A stretch of DNA of 5,711 nucleotides. Origin: an uncultured beta proteobacterium. Its GTDB lineage: Bacteria > Pseudomonadota > Gammaproteobacteria > Burkholderiales > Rhodocyclaceae. The number at the start of each line of letters is the position of its first letter. Within the stretch, counting starts at the first letter, position 1. The stretch is from the NCBI GenBank assembly GCA_903917505.1, contig CAIXAY010000542.1, positions 1 to 5,711 of the forward strand, in the 5' to 3' direction. The notes under the pieces are model-generated. The model was not told where the DNA came from and did no database searches. It saw only the letters and a list, made by a program, of their open reading frames with translations. A program made the position numbers and the translations under genes. Of this stretch, positions 1 to 5,711 are shown piece after piece.

Positions 1-13
1 AAAGGAGAGAATC
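1..13 (+). promoter_or_regulatory. Ribosome binding site of tatA
   Basis: A purine-rich AAAGGAGAG stretch at about 1-9 contains the GGAG core of a Shine-Dalgarno sequence and lies a few bases before the ATG at 14. It fixes the tatA start and suggests strong initiation, as expected for TatA, the most abundant Tat subunit. Any promoter is left of the window. Confidence 0.85.
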
Positions 14-253
14 ATGGGTAGTTTCAGCATCTGGCACTGGCTGATCGTTCTGGTCATCGTCATGCTCATCTTCGGCACCAAGAAGCTGCGCAACATCGGC
101 GAGGATCTGGGCGGCGCCGTCAAGGGATTCAAGGAAGGCATGAAGTCGGCGGAGGAAAAGAATGCGCCGGCGAACGGTTCGCCAATTCCGCCGCAGCAGG
201 TGAGCGGCGGCCAGACCATCGAGGGCGAGGTCAGAGAAAAGACGAAGTCCTGA
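14..253 (+). CDS. tatA: Sec-independent protein translocase subunit TatA
   Basis: TatA is the small membrane subunit that multimerises on substrate-loaded TatBC and lets folded twin-arginine proteins cross the inner membrane. The 79-residue product has the family layout. A short periplasmic N-terminus leads into one transmembrane helix (about residues 5-20) with an SIWHW start. It is followed by the FG hinge (F20-G21) and TKKLRNIG, then an amphipathic helix (about 23-42, including [13 protein letters not shown]) and a polar, disordered tail. Residue 8 is His where E. coli TatA has Gln, a pattern I associate with betaproteobacterial TatA. The start is supported by a strong ribosome binding site. 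The stop overlaps the tatB start by one base (TGATG), so tatB is probably translationally coupled. Length is in the normal range. Identification is by motif recall, not by search. Confidence 0.97.
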   Translation: MGSFSIWHWLIVLVIVMLIFGTKKLRNIGEDLGGAVKGFKEGMKSAEEKNAPANGSPIPPQQVSGGQTIEGEVREKTKS

Positions 254-705
254 TGTTCGATGTCGGCTTCTCCGAACTGATCGTCATCGCCATCGTCGCT
301 CTGGTGGTGATCGGTCCCGAGCGCCTGCCGAAGGTGGCGCGCACGGCCGGGCATCTGCTCGGTCGCCTGCAGCGTTATGTCAATGACGTGAAGGCCGACA
401 TCAATCGCGAAATGCAACTCGACGAACTGAAGAAATTGCAGAGCGAGTTGCAGGATTCGGCACGCAATTTCCAGCAGAGCATCACGAGCGAACTTACGAC
501 GGTGCAACAACTCGCCGATCAGAGCGTCGCCTCGGTCAAGGACGCGGTGAATGCGGCCGGCATCGATGCCGTCGAGCCGTCGCCGGCCGCGGTCGCTGGC
601 GAAGCGCCGCCGGCCATCGCGGCCGCAGAACCGCTGCCGGCGCCGGCCGACGCGGCAGCCCTCGCGCCAGCCGCTGCGCCGGCCGTCCCCGAGCATAAGG
701 CCTGA
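253..705 (+). CDS. tatB: Sec-independent protein translocase subunit TatB
   Basis: TatB forms the twin-arginine signal-peptide receptor complex with TatC. The 150-residue product opens with MFDVGFSEL, including the conserved membrane-embedded Glu at residue 8. A single transmembrane helix follows (about 4-20), then the GPERLP hinge (residues 21-26) that distinguishes TatB from TatA. A long amphipathic, probably coiled-coil cytoplasmic region spans about 27-105 and is rich in charged heptad-like segments. The last 45 or so residues are a low-complexity Ala/Pro-rich tail, as is common in TatB of GC-rich proteobacteria and probably disordered. The ATG overlaps the tatA TGA by one base and has no strong ribosome binding site of its own, which points to translational coupling. 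The gene lies between tatA and tatC in the standard order. Confidence 0.96.
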   Translation: MFDVGFSELIVIAIVALVVIGPERLPKVARTAGHLLGRLQRYVNDVKADINREMQLDELKKLQSELQDSARNFQQSITSELTTVQQLADQSVASVKDAVNAAGIDAVEPSPAAVAGEAPPAIAAAEPLPAPADAAALAPAAAPAVPEHKA

Positions 706-712
706 AGCCGGC

Positions 713-1465
713 ATGAGTCAGTCGGAAGAGTCCTTCCTCTCGCATCTGATCGAGCTGCGCGACCGCCTGATCCGCGCGCTCGCCGCCGTCGGCATTGTTT
801 TCGTCTGCCTTTTCCCGTGGGCCAAAGAACTCTACGCGCTGCTCGCCCAGCCGCTTCTGGCGACGCTGCCGAGCGGCGGGCAGATGATCGCCACCGACGT
901 CGTCGGCGTTTTCCTGGTGCCGATGAAAGTGGCCTTGATGGTCGCTTTCCTGATCGCCCTGCCTTACGTCCTCTACCAGGTCTGGGCCTTCGTCGCGCCC
1001 GGCCTCTATGCGCACGAGAAGAAGCTGGCGCTGCCGCTGGTCGCGGCGAGTGTGGTGTTGTTCTTCGTCGGCATGGCTTTCGCCTATTTCATGGTTTTCC
1101 CGATGGTCTTCGGCTTCATGTCCAAGGTGGCGCCCGAAGGGGTCGCCTGGATGACCGACATCGAAAAATATCTGTCCTTCGTGATGAGCTCTTTTATCGC
1201 CTTCGGCGTCACTTTCGAAGTGCCGGTGATCGTCATCGTCCTGGTCAGGATGCACGTCGTCGAACTGGCCACCCTCAGGTCCTGGCGGCCCTACGTGATC
1301 GTCGGCGCCTTCATCGTCGGCGCGATTTTCACGCCGCCGGACGTGATTTCGCAGCTGATGCTGGCCATTCCGCTGTGCCTGCTCTACGAACTGGGGATGT
1401 TGCTGGCGCGTTTTGTCAGCCGGCCGCAAGCCGAGGCGCAAGTCCCGCGGCAAACTTCGGACTGA
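713..1465 (+). CDS. tatC: Sec-independent protein translocase subunit TatC
   Basis: TatC is the polytopic core of the Tat receptor and recognises the twin-arginine motif. The 250-residue product aligns by eye along its length with E. coli TatC. It has the cytoplasmic N-terminal SHLIELRDRL segment, six expected transmembrane segments, and the MIATDV stretch of the first periplasmic loop. The first cytoplasmic loop reads LYQVWAFVAPGLYAHEKK with Glu102, equivalent to the signal-binding Glu103 of E. coli. FEVPV carries Glu169 (E. coli Glu170) and TPPD carries Asp210 (E. coli Asp211). The ATG at 713 was chosen because the protein then begins exactly where family members do. The longer in-frame extension to 551 reads antisense-like sequence within tatB. 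The gap from the tatB stop is 7 bases, with only a weak ribosome binding site, so expression probably depends on tatB translation. The gene is complete. Confidence 0.98.
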   Translation: MSQSEESFLSHLIELRDRLIRALAAVGIVFVCLFPWAKELYALLAQPLLATLPSGGQMIATDVVGVFLVPMKVALMVAFLIALPYVLYQVWAFVAPGLYAHEKKLALPLVAASVVLFFVGMAFAYFMVFPMVFGFMSKVAPEGVAWMTDIEKYLSFVMSSFIAFGVTFEVPVIVIVLVRMHVVELATLRSWRPYVIVGAFIVGAIFTPPDVISQLMLAIPLCLLYELGMLLARFVSRPQAEAQVPRQTSD

Positions 1466-1482
1466 AGCGGCTTGACCTTCAG
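1462..1482. terminator. Possible shared terminator hairpin between convergent tatC and regulator genes
   Basis: CTGAAG (1462-1467) and CTTCAG (1477-1482) form a perfect 6-bp inverted repeat with a 9-base loop. The left arm contains the tatC stop (TGA 1463-1465) and the right arm contains the stop of the opposite-strand regulator (1479-1481). One further G-C pair is possible beyond a mismatch. No T-run follows on either side, so it is not a classic intrinsic terminator. It could be a weak bidirectional pause site or chance. The whole space between the two stop codons is only 13 bases. Confidence 0.3.
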
Positions 1483-3692
1483 GCGCTGATCGCCTGCTTC
1501 TCGCGCAGGAGTTCGATGAACTTGTGGCGCGGCAGCGGCTGATGATAGTAGAAGCCCTGCATGATCGCGCACCCCGACTGCTCGAGGTAGAGGGCCTGGG
1601 TCGCGGTCTCGACGCCCTCGGCAATGAGCTTCAAGCCAAGGCCGCGGGCGATCGAGATGATCGCCAGCACCACCGGAAAATGGCCGCTCGCCGAGTGGAT
1701 CTGCTTGACGAAGGATTGGTCGATCTTGATCGTGTGGATCGGGAATCGATGCAGGTAGGATAGCGAGGAGTAGCCCGTTCCGAAGTCGTCGATGGCGACG
1801 CTGACGCCAAGCTGGCACAGCTTGTTGAGCTGCTCGATGGCGTGCTGCGGATTGCGGATGCAGATGTTCTCGGTAATCTCGGCCTCGATTTGCGAAGGCG
1901 CGATGCCGTAGTGCAGCAGGACGCGCCGCATCTTCTCGAAAAAGTCGCGGCGATCGAGATAGTGCGGCGAGATGTTCAGCGACAGGCGGATCGGATCGCC
2001 GCCCGCCGCATTGCACTGCACGAGGTCGCGGCACAGGGTCGCCAGCATCCAGTCGCTGATCGGAATCATCAGCCCGTTTTCTTCGGCGAAGGGCAGGAAC
2101 TCGCCGGCCGTCAGCAGGCCGCGCTCCGGGTGGTTCCAGCGCATCAGGGCTTCGGCGCCGACGATGCGCCCGGTCTGCGAATCGACCTGCGGCTGGTAAT
2201 AGATTTCCAGTTCGTCCTGCTCGAGCGCCCGCCGCAGGCTCTGTTCGAGGGCGATCTTCTGGTACGAGGCGTCGCGCATCGTGCAGTCGTAGAAAGCGTG
2301 CCCGTTCTTGCCCTGCGCCTTGACGTGATACATCGCCATGTCGGCGTGGCGCAAGAGTTCGTCGATCGATTCGCCGTCGGTCGGGTAGACGGCTATGCCG
2401 ATGCTCGCCGAGATGTACACCTCATTGCCGTCGAGGGTGAAGGGCCGGCGCAGCGACTCGAGGAATTTGTCGGCGATGATTTCGGCGTCCTGCCGGTCGC
2501 GCAATTCCGGCAGAACCACCGTGAATTCGTCGCCGCCGAGGCGGGCCAGGGTGTCGCTGCGGCGCAGGCACTCCTTGAGCCGGCCGGCCAGCTGTTGTAG
2601 CAGCTCGTCGCCCTTGACGCGGCCGAGGGTGTCGTTGACCAGCTTGAAGCGGTCGAGGTCGACGAACATGAGGGCCAGCTCGCTTTCGTTGCGCTTGGCC
2701 TGGATCACCGCCAGCCCGAGCCGGTCCATGAACAGGATGCGGTTCGGCAGGTCGGTCAGGATGTCGTGGTAAGCCTGGTAGGAAATCAGCTCTTCGGCGC
2801 GCTTGCGGTCGGTGATGTCGCGGGCCACGCCGTAGGTCCCGAAAAACTCGCGCTTGCTCACCTCTTCGCCCAGGGAATACATGCCCATGGAATTGAACGA
2901 GATGGTGATCAGGGCGTTTTCGAAAGTGCGTTCCTGTTCCTTGTCGTTATTGCTCTTGAGGCGCAACTCGACGTTGCGCGAAGCGCGCTCGCCGACCCGC
3001 CGTTCGTTGAAGACGTAGCGGGCCCGCTCGAGATCCTCGTCGTGAATCAGCGCCGAATAGTGCTTGCCGATCAGGTCGTCGCGGCCGAACCCGAGCAGCT
3101 CCTGCATGCGGTCGTTGATGAAGGTGAATCGCCCGGCCTGGTCTATCGTGTAAATGATGTCCGGCGAGGAATCGACGAGGTAACGGTAAAGCTTTTCCGA
3201 GCATTCGAGACGCCAGGCGATATTGCGATTCTCGCATTCGAGGCGGCGCTGGCGCAGCGCGTTGCCGACGGTGTTGAGCAGCTCTTCGCGCGAATAGGGC
3301 TTGCGCAGGTAATCGTAAGCGCCGCGCTTGAGCGCCCCGATCGCCGCGTCGATGCCGCTGTCGCCGCTCAAGACGATGACCTTGGCGTCGACGCCGCTGG
3401 CCTTGATGAAATCCATGATTTCATGGCCGGAGAGGTCCGGCAGCCGCAGATCGAGCAGCACGAGGTCGAACTGCATCCTGGAGAGCTGCTCGATGGCCGC
3501 CGCGCCGCAGGCCGCCGTGACCAGCTGGTAATCGCCGTCCTTGAGCAGTTCGCAAAGGCTGGAGAGCAGGCGCGGTTCGTCGTCGACCAGCAACAGGCGC
3601 GGCGAGCCGGTTGCGGCGGCCTGGGGCGGCAGCTCGGCACCGCTCAGCGCGAAGCTGACTGCGGCCGTGTCATCTGCGGATATCGCGCTCAT
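1479..3692 (-). CDS. Response regulator with REC-PAS-GGDEF-EAL domains (bifunctional cyclic di-GMP enzyme)
   Basis: This cytosolic 737-residue regulator is predicted to make and degrade cyclic di-GMP under phosphorylation control. After a 30-residue leader comes a receiver domain (about 32-150) with acidic pair Asp37-Asp38, phospho-acceptor Asp81, Ser109 and Lys131-Pro132. A PAS/PAC region follows (about 164-300, ending in RDITDRKRAEE). The GGDEF domain (about 305-470) has an intact GGDEF at 386-390, FVDLDRFK, and an RxxD inhibitory site (Arg377-Asp380) five residues upstream. The usual His of the NDTLGH motif is Arg358. The EAL domain (about 480-735) keeps EALMR (Glu514), Asn573, EITE (Glu605), DDFGTG (Asp635-Asp636), Lys656, Glu692 and Gln712, so the catalytic set looks complete. 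I see no membrane segments. The ATG at 3692 has an AGGTGA ribosome site and follows the kinase stop by 7 bases. An in-frame extension to 3827 would overlap the kinase and is unlikely. Output and net activity are unknown. Confidence 0.95.
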   Translation of the reverse strand: MSAISADDTAAVSFALSGAELPPQAAATGSPRLLLVDDEPRLLSSLCELLKDGDYQLVTAACGAAAIEQLSRMQFDLVLLDLRLPDLSGHEIMDFIKASGVDAKVIVLSGDSGIDAAIGALKRGAYDYLRKPYSREELLNTVGNALRQRRLECENRNIAWRLECSEKLYRYLVDSSPDIIYTIDQAGRFTFINDRMQELLGFGRDDLIGKHYSALIHDEDLERARYVFNERRVGERASRNVELRLKSNNDKEQERTFENALITISFNSMGMYSLGEEVSKREFFGTYGVARDITDRKRAEELISYQAYHDILTDLPNRILFMDRLGLAVIQAKRNESELALMFVDLDRFKLVNDTLGRVKGDELLQQLAGRLKECLRRSDTLARLGGDEFTVVLPELRDRQDAEIIADKFLESLRRPFTLDGNEVYISASIGIAVYPTDGESIDELLRHADMAMYHVKAQGKNGHAFYDCTMRDASYQKIALEQSLRRALEQDELEIYYQPQVDSQTGRIVGAEALMRWNHPERGLLTAGEFLPFAEENGLMIPISDWMLATLCRDLVQCNAAGGDPIRLSLNISPHYLDRRDFFEKMRRVLLHYGIAPSQIEAEITENICIRNPQHAIEQLNKLCQLGVSVAIDDFGTGYSSLSYLHRFPIHTIKIDQSFVKQIHSASGHFPVVLAIISIARGLGLKLIAEGVETATQALYLEQSGCAIMQGFYYHQPLPRHKFIELLREKQAISA

Positions 3693-3702
3693 CGTCACCT
3701 CA
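3693..3702 (-). promoter_or_regulatory. Ribosome binding site overlapping the kinase stop, decides the regulator start
   Basis: On the minus strand the junction reads TGAGGTGACG followed by ATG. The kinase stop codon TGA (3702-3700) runs into an AGGTGA Shine-Dalgarno-like sequence about 5 bases before the regulator ATG at 3692. This supports the 3692 start over upstream alternatives and suggests translation coupled to the kinase gene. Confidence 0.75.
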
Positions 3703-5559
3703 GGCCGGATGCCGAACCGTTTCGCCCGGTTCGGGAAGGGCGCGAACCGGGAACAGCATTTCAAACGACGTGCCCTTGCTGCTGCTGCGACAGGCGATGA
3801 AGCCCCGGGCTTTCTTGACCAGGCCATACACGATGGACAGGCCCAAGCCCTGATGCCCGTCGCCCTTGCTGCTCTTTACCGGCGAAAAAATGCGCGCGAG
3901 AACTTCCGACGGAATTCCCGGCCCGCTGTCCCTGACGCACAGCTCGGCGTACAGCCGCCCGTCGCGGTTGACCTGGCCGTTGCAGGCGATCTCGATTTCG
4001 CCGCCGGCCGGCATCGCCTCGATCGCATTCTTCACGAGGTTGACCAGGATCTGCTTGATCGCGTCGGCGCCGCTCTCGACCGGGCAGGGCAGGTCCATGG
4101 TGTTGGCGACGATCTGCATGCCGGCGGGAAGGTACTCGGTATCGCGGAACAGCCTGACCACGTCGCGCACGACGCGATTGACTTCGCTGCCGGCCTCGCG
4201 CGGCGCCGGCTTCAGGTCGGCGAGCCCGTTGATGATCTGCCCGACGCGATCGATTTCCTCATTCAGAACCGATACCTCGCCGACCACCGGCTCGTTTCTT
4301 TCCAGTTTGCGGTCAAGCACGCCGAGGTAATTCTTGATGATCGACAGCGGGTTGTTCACTTCATGCACGACCCGGCGTGTCGCCTCGCGGTATTCGTCGC
4401 CGACGCCGGCCACCCGGCGCGCGGTTTCGCCGCGTTCGCCGCGCGCCGTCTCGAGCGCCGCCGCAGCCTCCTCGCCGAACGACAGCAGGAAGCGCTCGCG
4501 GGCCTGCAGGCCGGGCACTTGAAAGCGGGCCACGCCGCCGATCAGAACGCCCAGGCACTGCGTCCCGGCGTTGAGCGGTACGCACACCAGCGCGTCGCTG
4601 GCCAGAACCCGCAAGAGCTGCTGCTCGGCGATCCACAGCGGATTGCCGCTCTTGCCGATGAAGGCGGGACGCCCTTGCACGGCGGACGCGGCGATGGCGC
4701 CGCCGCCGCTGAGCGCGATGGAAAATTCGGCGAGACGCTGCTGGCCTTCGCCGACGGGAACGCCGACGAGCGCCTGGCGCTTGGCGTTGAGCAGCAGAAC
4801 GATGGTGTCTTCGAAATCGAAAAGAATGCGCGCCGAGCGGCTGATCGTTTCGAGCAAGGCGCTCTCGTTACCCTGCTGCTGGGCGAACGAGCGGCCGGCG
4901 TCGGAGACGAGCACCAGGTTGCGCACTTCATCGGACAACTGCCGCTCGACCGGATCCTGCGGCGGCGCGGCGAGCGCCGCGGCGCTCGGTTCGACCAGTT
5001 CGTCGACGCCGGAGAGGTCGATGCCCAGGTAATCGGCAGACTTCATGACCTGCGAGCTCGCGCCGAGGACGATGTTCTGCAGCTCCGCGTTCTCGATGCC
5101 GCAGAGCAAGCCGGCGGCTTTGACAGCCGGATGGTCGTCGCCGTAATTGCTCAGCAAATGCGCCAGCAGAACGATGCGCACCAGCGGATGCGCGGCTTCG
5201 AGGCGAGCCGCGGGTTCGTGGTGGTAGAGCACGCTGTCGGCCAGGAAGGAGTCGAGGTTCCAGCGCCCGATCAGCCAGGCGCCGGCCTCGGTATGGGTGA
5301 TGTTCAGCGTCTCTTGCTCGGCGGCGCAGAGCAGTTCGTCATCGCGCGCCAGGAAATTGGCGGCGTAGGCATCGGGCGCGGTGGACAGCAAGGCCAGCCG
5401 TCCGACGTCGTGCAGCAGCCCGCCAAGATAGGCCTCTTCGACCTGGGAATAGCCGGTCTTTTCGGCGATCGCCCGCGCCATGACCGCCGCCGAGAGCGAA
5501 TGCTTCCAGAAGGCGCGCAGGTCGGTGTGCTTGGTGTGCGAAAAATTGTTGAAGACCAT
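3700..5559 (-). CDS. HDOD-GAF sensor histidine kinase, N-terminally truncated
   Basis: This is a predicted soluble sensor histidine kinase and the likely partner of the regulator just downstream. About 619 residues are readable. Numbering is from the ATG at 5559, which is an internal Met, not the true start. The rest of an HDOD domain is at 1-180: FWKHSL, an HD pair at His50-Asp51 in GLLHDVGRLALL, an HTEAG segment near 89-93, and YHHEP. A GAF-like region follows (about 210-370). A HisKA helix carries phospho-acceptor His399 in VVHEVNNPL. The HATPase has an N-box (VNLVKNAIEAM, Asn507 and Asn511), G1 DSGPGIP (544-550), an F-box FSP (558-560) and G2 GLGLS (571-575). No membrane helices are seen. 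HDOD domains normally have roughly 100 more residues before FWxHS. These are absent because sequence to the right turns into an unrelated pal-like fragment, and a stop lies in frame a few codons upstream. Family assignment is firm; the signal sensed is unknown. Confidence 0.9.
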   Translation of the reverse strand: MVFNNFSHTKHTDLRAFWKHSLSAAVMARAIAEKTGYSQVEEAYLGGLLHDVGRLALLSTAPDAYAANFLARDDELLCAAEQETLNITHTEAGAWLIGRWNLDSFLADSVLYHHEPAARLEAAHPLVRIVLLAHLLSNYGDDHPAVKAAGLLCGIENAELQNIVLGASSQVMKSADYLGIDLSGVDELVEPSAAALAAPPQDPVERQLSDEVRNLVLVSDAGRSFAQQQGNESALLETISRSARILFDFEDTIVLLLNAKRQALVGVPVGEGQQRLAEFSIALSGGGAIAASAVQGRPAFIGKSGNPLWIAEQQLLRVLASDALVCVPLNAGTQCLGVLIGGVARFQVPGLQARERFLLSFGEEAAAALETARGERGETARRVAGVGDEYREATRRVVHEVNNPLSIIKNYLGVLDRKLERNEPVVGEVSVLNEEIDRVGQIINGLADLKPAPREAGSEVNRVVRDVVRLFRDTEYLPAGMQIVANTMDLPCPVESGADAIKQILVNLVKNAIEAMPAGGEIEIACNGQVNRDGRLYAELCVRDSGPGIPSEVLARIFSPVKSSKGDGHQGLGLSIVYGLVKKARGFIACRSSSKGTSFEMLFPVRALPEPGETVRHPA

Positions 5560-5560
5560 C
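5541..5560. other. Breakpoint joining two unrelated truncated genes
   Basis: Left of this point the minus strand encodes the HDOD kinase and right of it the plus strand encodes a Pal/OmpA domain. Both open in mid-domain, head to head, with neither N-terminus nor promoter present. Homology-like sequence for the two proteins meets within about 20 bases, so the exact join cannot be placed more closely by eye. A small GAAG (5551-5554) / CTTC (5563-5566) inverted repeat straddles the area. I read this as an assembly or amplification chimera, or else a rearrangement end point. Confidence 0.7.
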
Positions 5561-5711
5561 CACTTCGACTACGACAAGGCCGACATAAAGTCCAACGACC
5601 GCGCCGTGCTGCAGGGCATCGCCGACTTCCTGAAGGCCTACCCCGTGGCCAAGGTCGAGATCGAAGGCCACTGCGATGAGCGCGGCACCAACGAGTACAA
5701 CCTTGCCCTGG
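5555..5711 (+). CDS. pal: Peptidoglycan-associated lipoprotein (Pal/OmpA C-terminal domain), fragment open at both ends
   Basis: Fifty-two codons in frame from 5555 read as the start of an OmpA-like peptidoglycan-binding domain: TIHFDYDKADI (first beta strand), a helix containing LQGIADFLKAYP, and then VEIEGHCDERGTNEYNLAL. The GHxDERGTxEYNxAL signature is typical of Pal, the outer-membrane lipoprotein of the Tol-Pal complex that tethers the outer membrane to peptidoglycan. The fragment has no start codon, signal peptide or lipobox, since the sequence to its left is the reverse-strand kinase gene. It leaves the window just before the expected GxRRA segment. Codon use is as GC-rich as the neighbours, with one ATA codon, so it may come from the same or a similar genome. 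The TolB gene normally found upstream of pal is not present. Another OmpA-domain protein is possible, but Pal fits best. Confidence 0.8.

Noticed and set aside
560..705. GCC/GCG-rich repetitive stretch at the tatB 3' end considered as a DNA repeat
   Set aside because: It is ordinary low-complexity coding for the Ala/Pro tail of TatB, without regular repeat units.
551..712. N-terminal extension of TatC to an upstream ATG at 551
   Set aside because: The extension is an Arg/Pro/Ser-rich out-of-frame reading of the tatB tail. TatC proteins start at the position matching 713.
536..1624. A 362-codon minus-strand frame across tatB and tatC
   Set aside because: Its composition is Arg/His/Asp-rich shadow sequence, and it lies over genes that match TatB and TatC.
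1842..2600. A 252-codon open frame on the + strand opposite the GGDEF-EAL region
   Set aside because: It is an antisense shadow of well-conserved GGDEF and EAL codons.
2766..3800. A 344-codon open frame on the + strand opposite the regulator
   Set aside because: The opposite strand encodes unmistakable REC and PAS sequence here. The + strand translation is a low-complexity mirror of those codons with no motif or ribosome site that I can see.
3693..3827. Longer start for the response regulator at 3827
   Set aside because: It would overlap the conserved kinase C-terminus by over 100 bases, and the added 45 residues look like shadow sequence. The ATG at 3692 has a good ribosome site.
3541..5679. 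A 712-codon open frame on the + strand opposite the kinase gene
   Set aside because: It is codon-aligned antisense to the kinase, a common shadow effect in GC-rich genes. Its translation has no recognisable domains and it runs straight across the breakpoint into an out-of-frame reading of pal.

Overview
The window is GC-rich and almost entirely coding, with strong G/C preference at third codon positions. It looks like chromosome from a betaproteobacterium, probably Rhodocyclales-like (Azoarcus, Dechloromonas or Accumulibacter relatives). That placement is an inference from the TatA N-terminus (His at residue 8 where E. coli has Gln), the TatABC layout and the style of the signalling proteins. 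No database search was possible.

Left part (1-1465, + strand): a complete and compact tatA-tatB-tatC operon for the twin-arginine translocase, which exports folded proteins across the inner membrane. tatA has a strong Shine-Dalgarno sequence at the window edge. tatA and tatB overlap by one base (TGATG), and tatC follows tatB after 7 bases. All three proteins keep their family landmarks and appear functional.

Middle and right part (1479-5559, - strand, convergent with tat): a two-gene signalling operon read right to left. The upstream gene encodes a soluble sensor histidine kinase (HDOD - GAF - HisKA - HATPase) whose N-terminus is missing. Seven bases after its stop begins a 737-residue response regulator (REC - PAS - GGDEF - EAL) with intact phospho-acceptor, cyclase, inhibitory-site and phosphodiesterase motifs. 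The kinase probably phosphorylates this regulator to adjust cyclic di-GMP. The tatC and regulator stop codons are 13 bases apart and lie in the two arms of a small inverted repeat.

Right edge (about 5541-5711): the sequence changes abruptly to a + strand fragment of a Pal/OmpA-family protein that begins at the first strand of its peptidoglycan-binding domain and runs off the end. The kinase gene and the pal gene each lose their 5' part at the same point, head to head, with no room for promoters or N-termini. This is best read as a breakpoint: a chimeric assembly or amplification join, or less likely a real rearrangement.

I did not find a clearly undescribed system. The most notable points are the breakpoint, the HDOD-kinase/c-di-GMP regulator pair, and the tight convergent arrangement with tatC.
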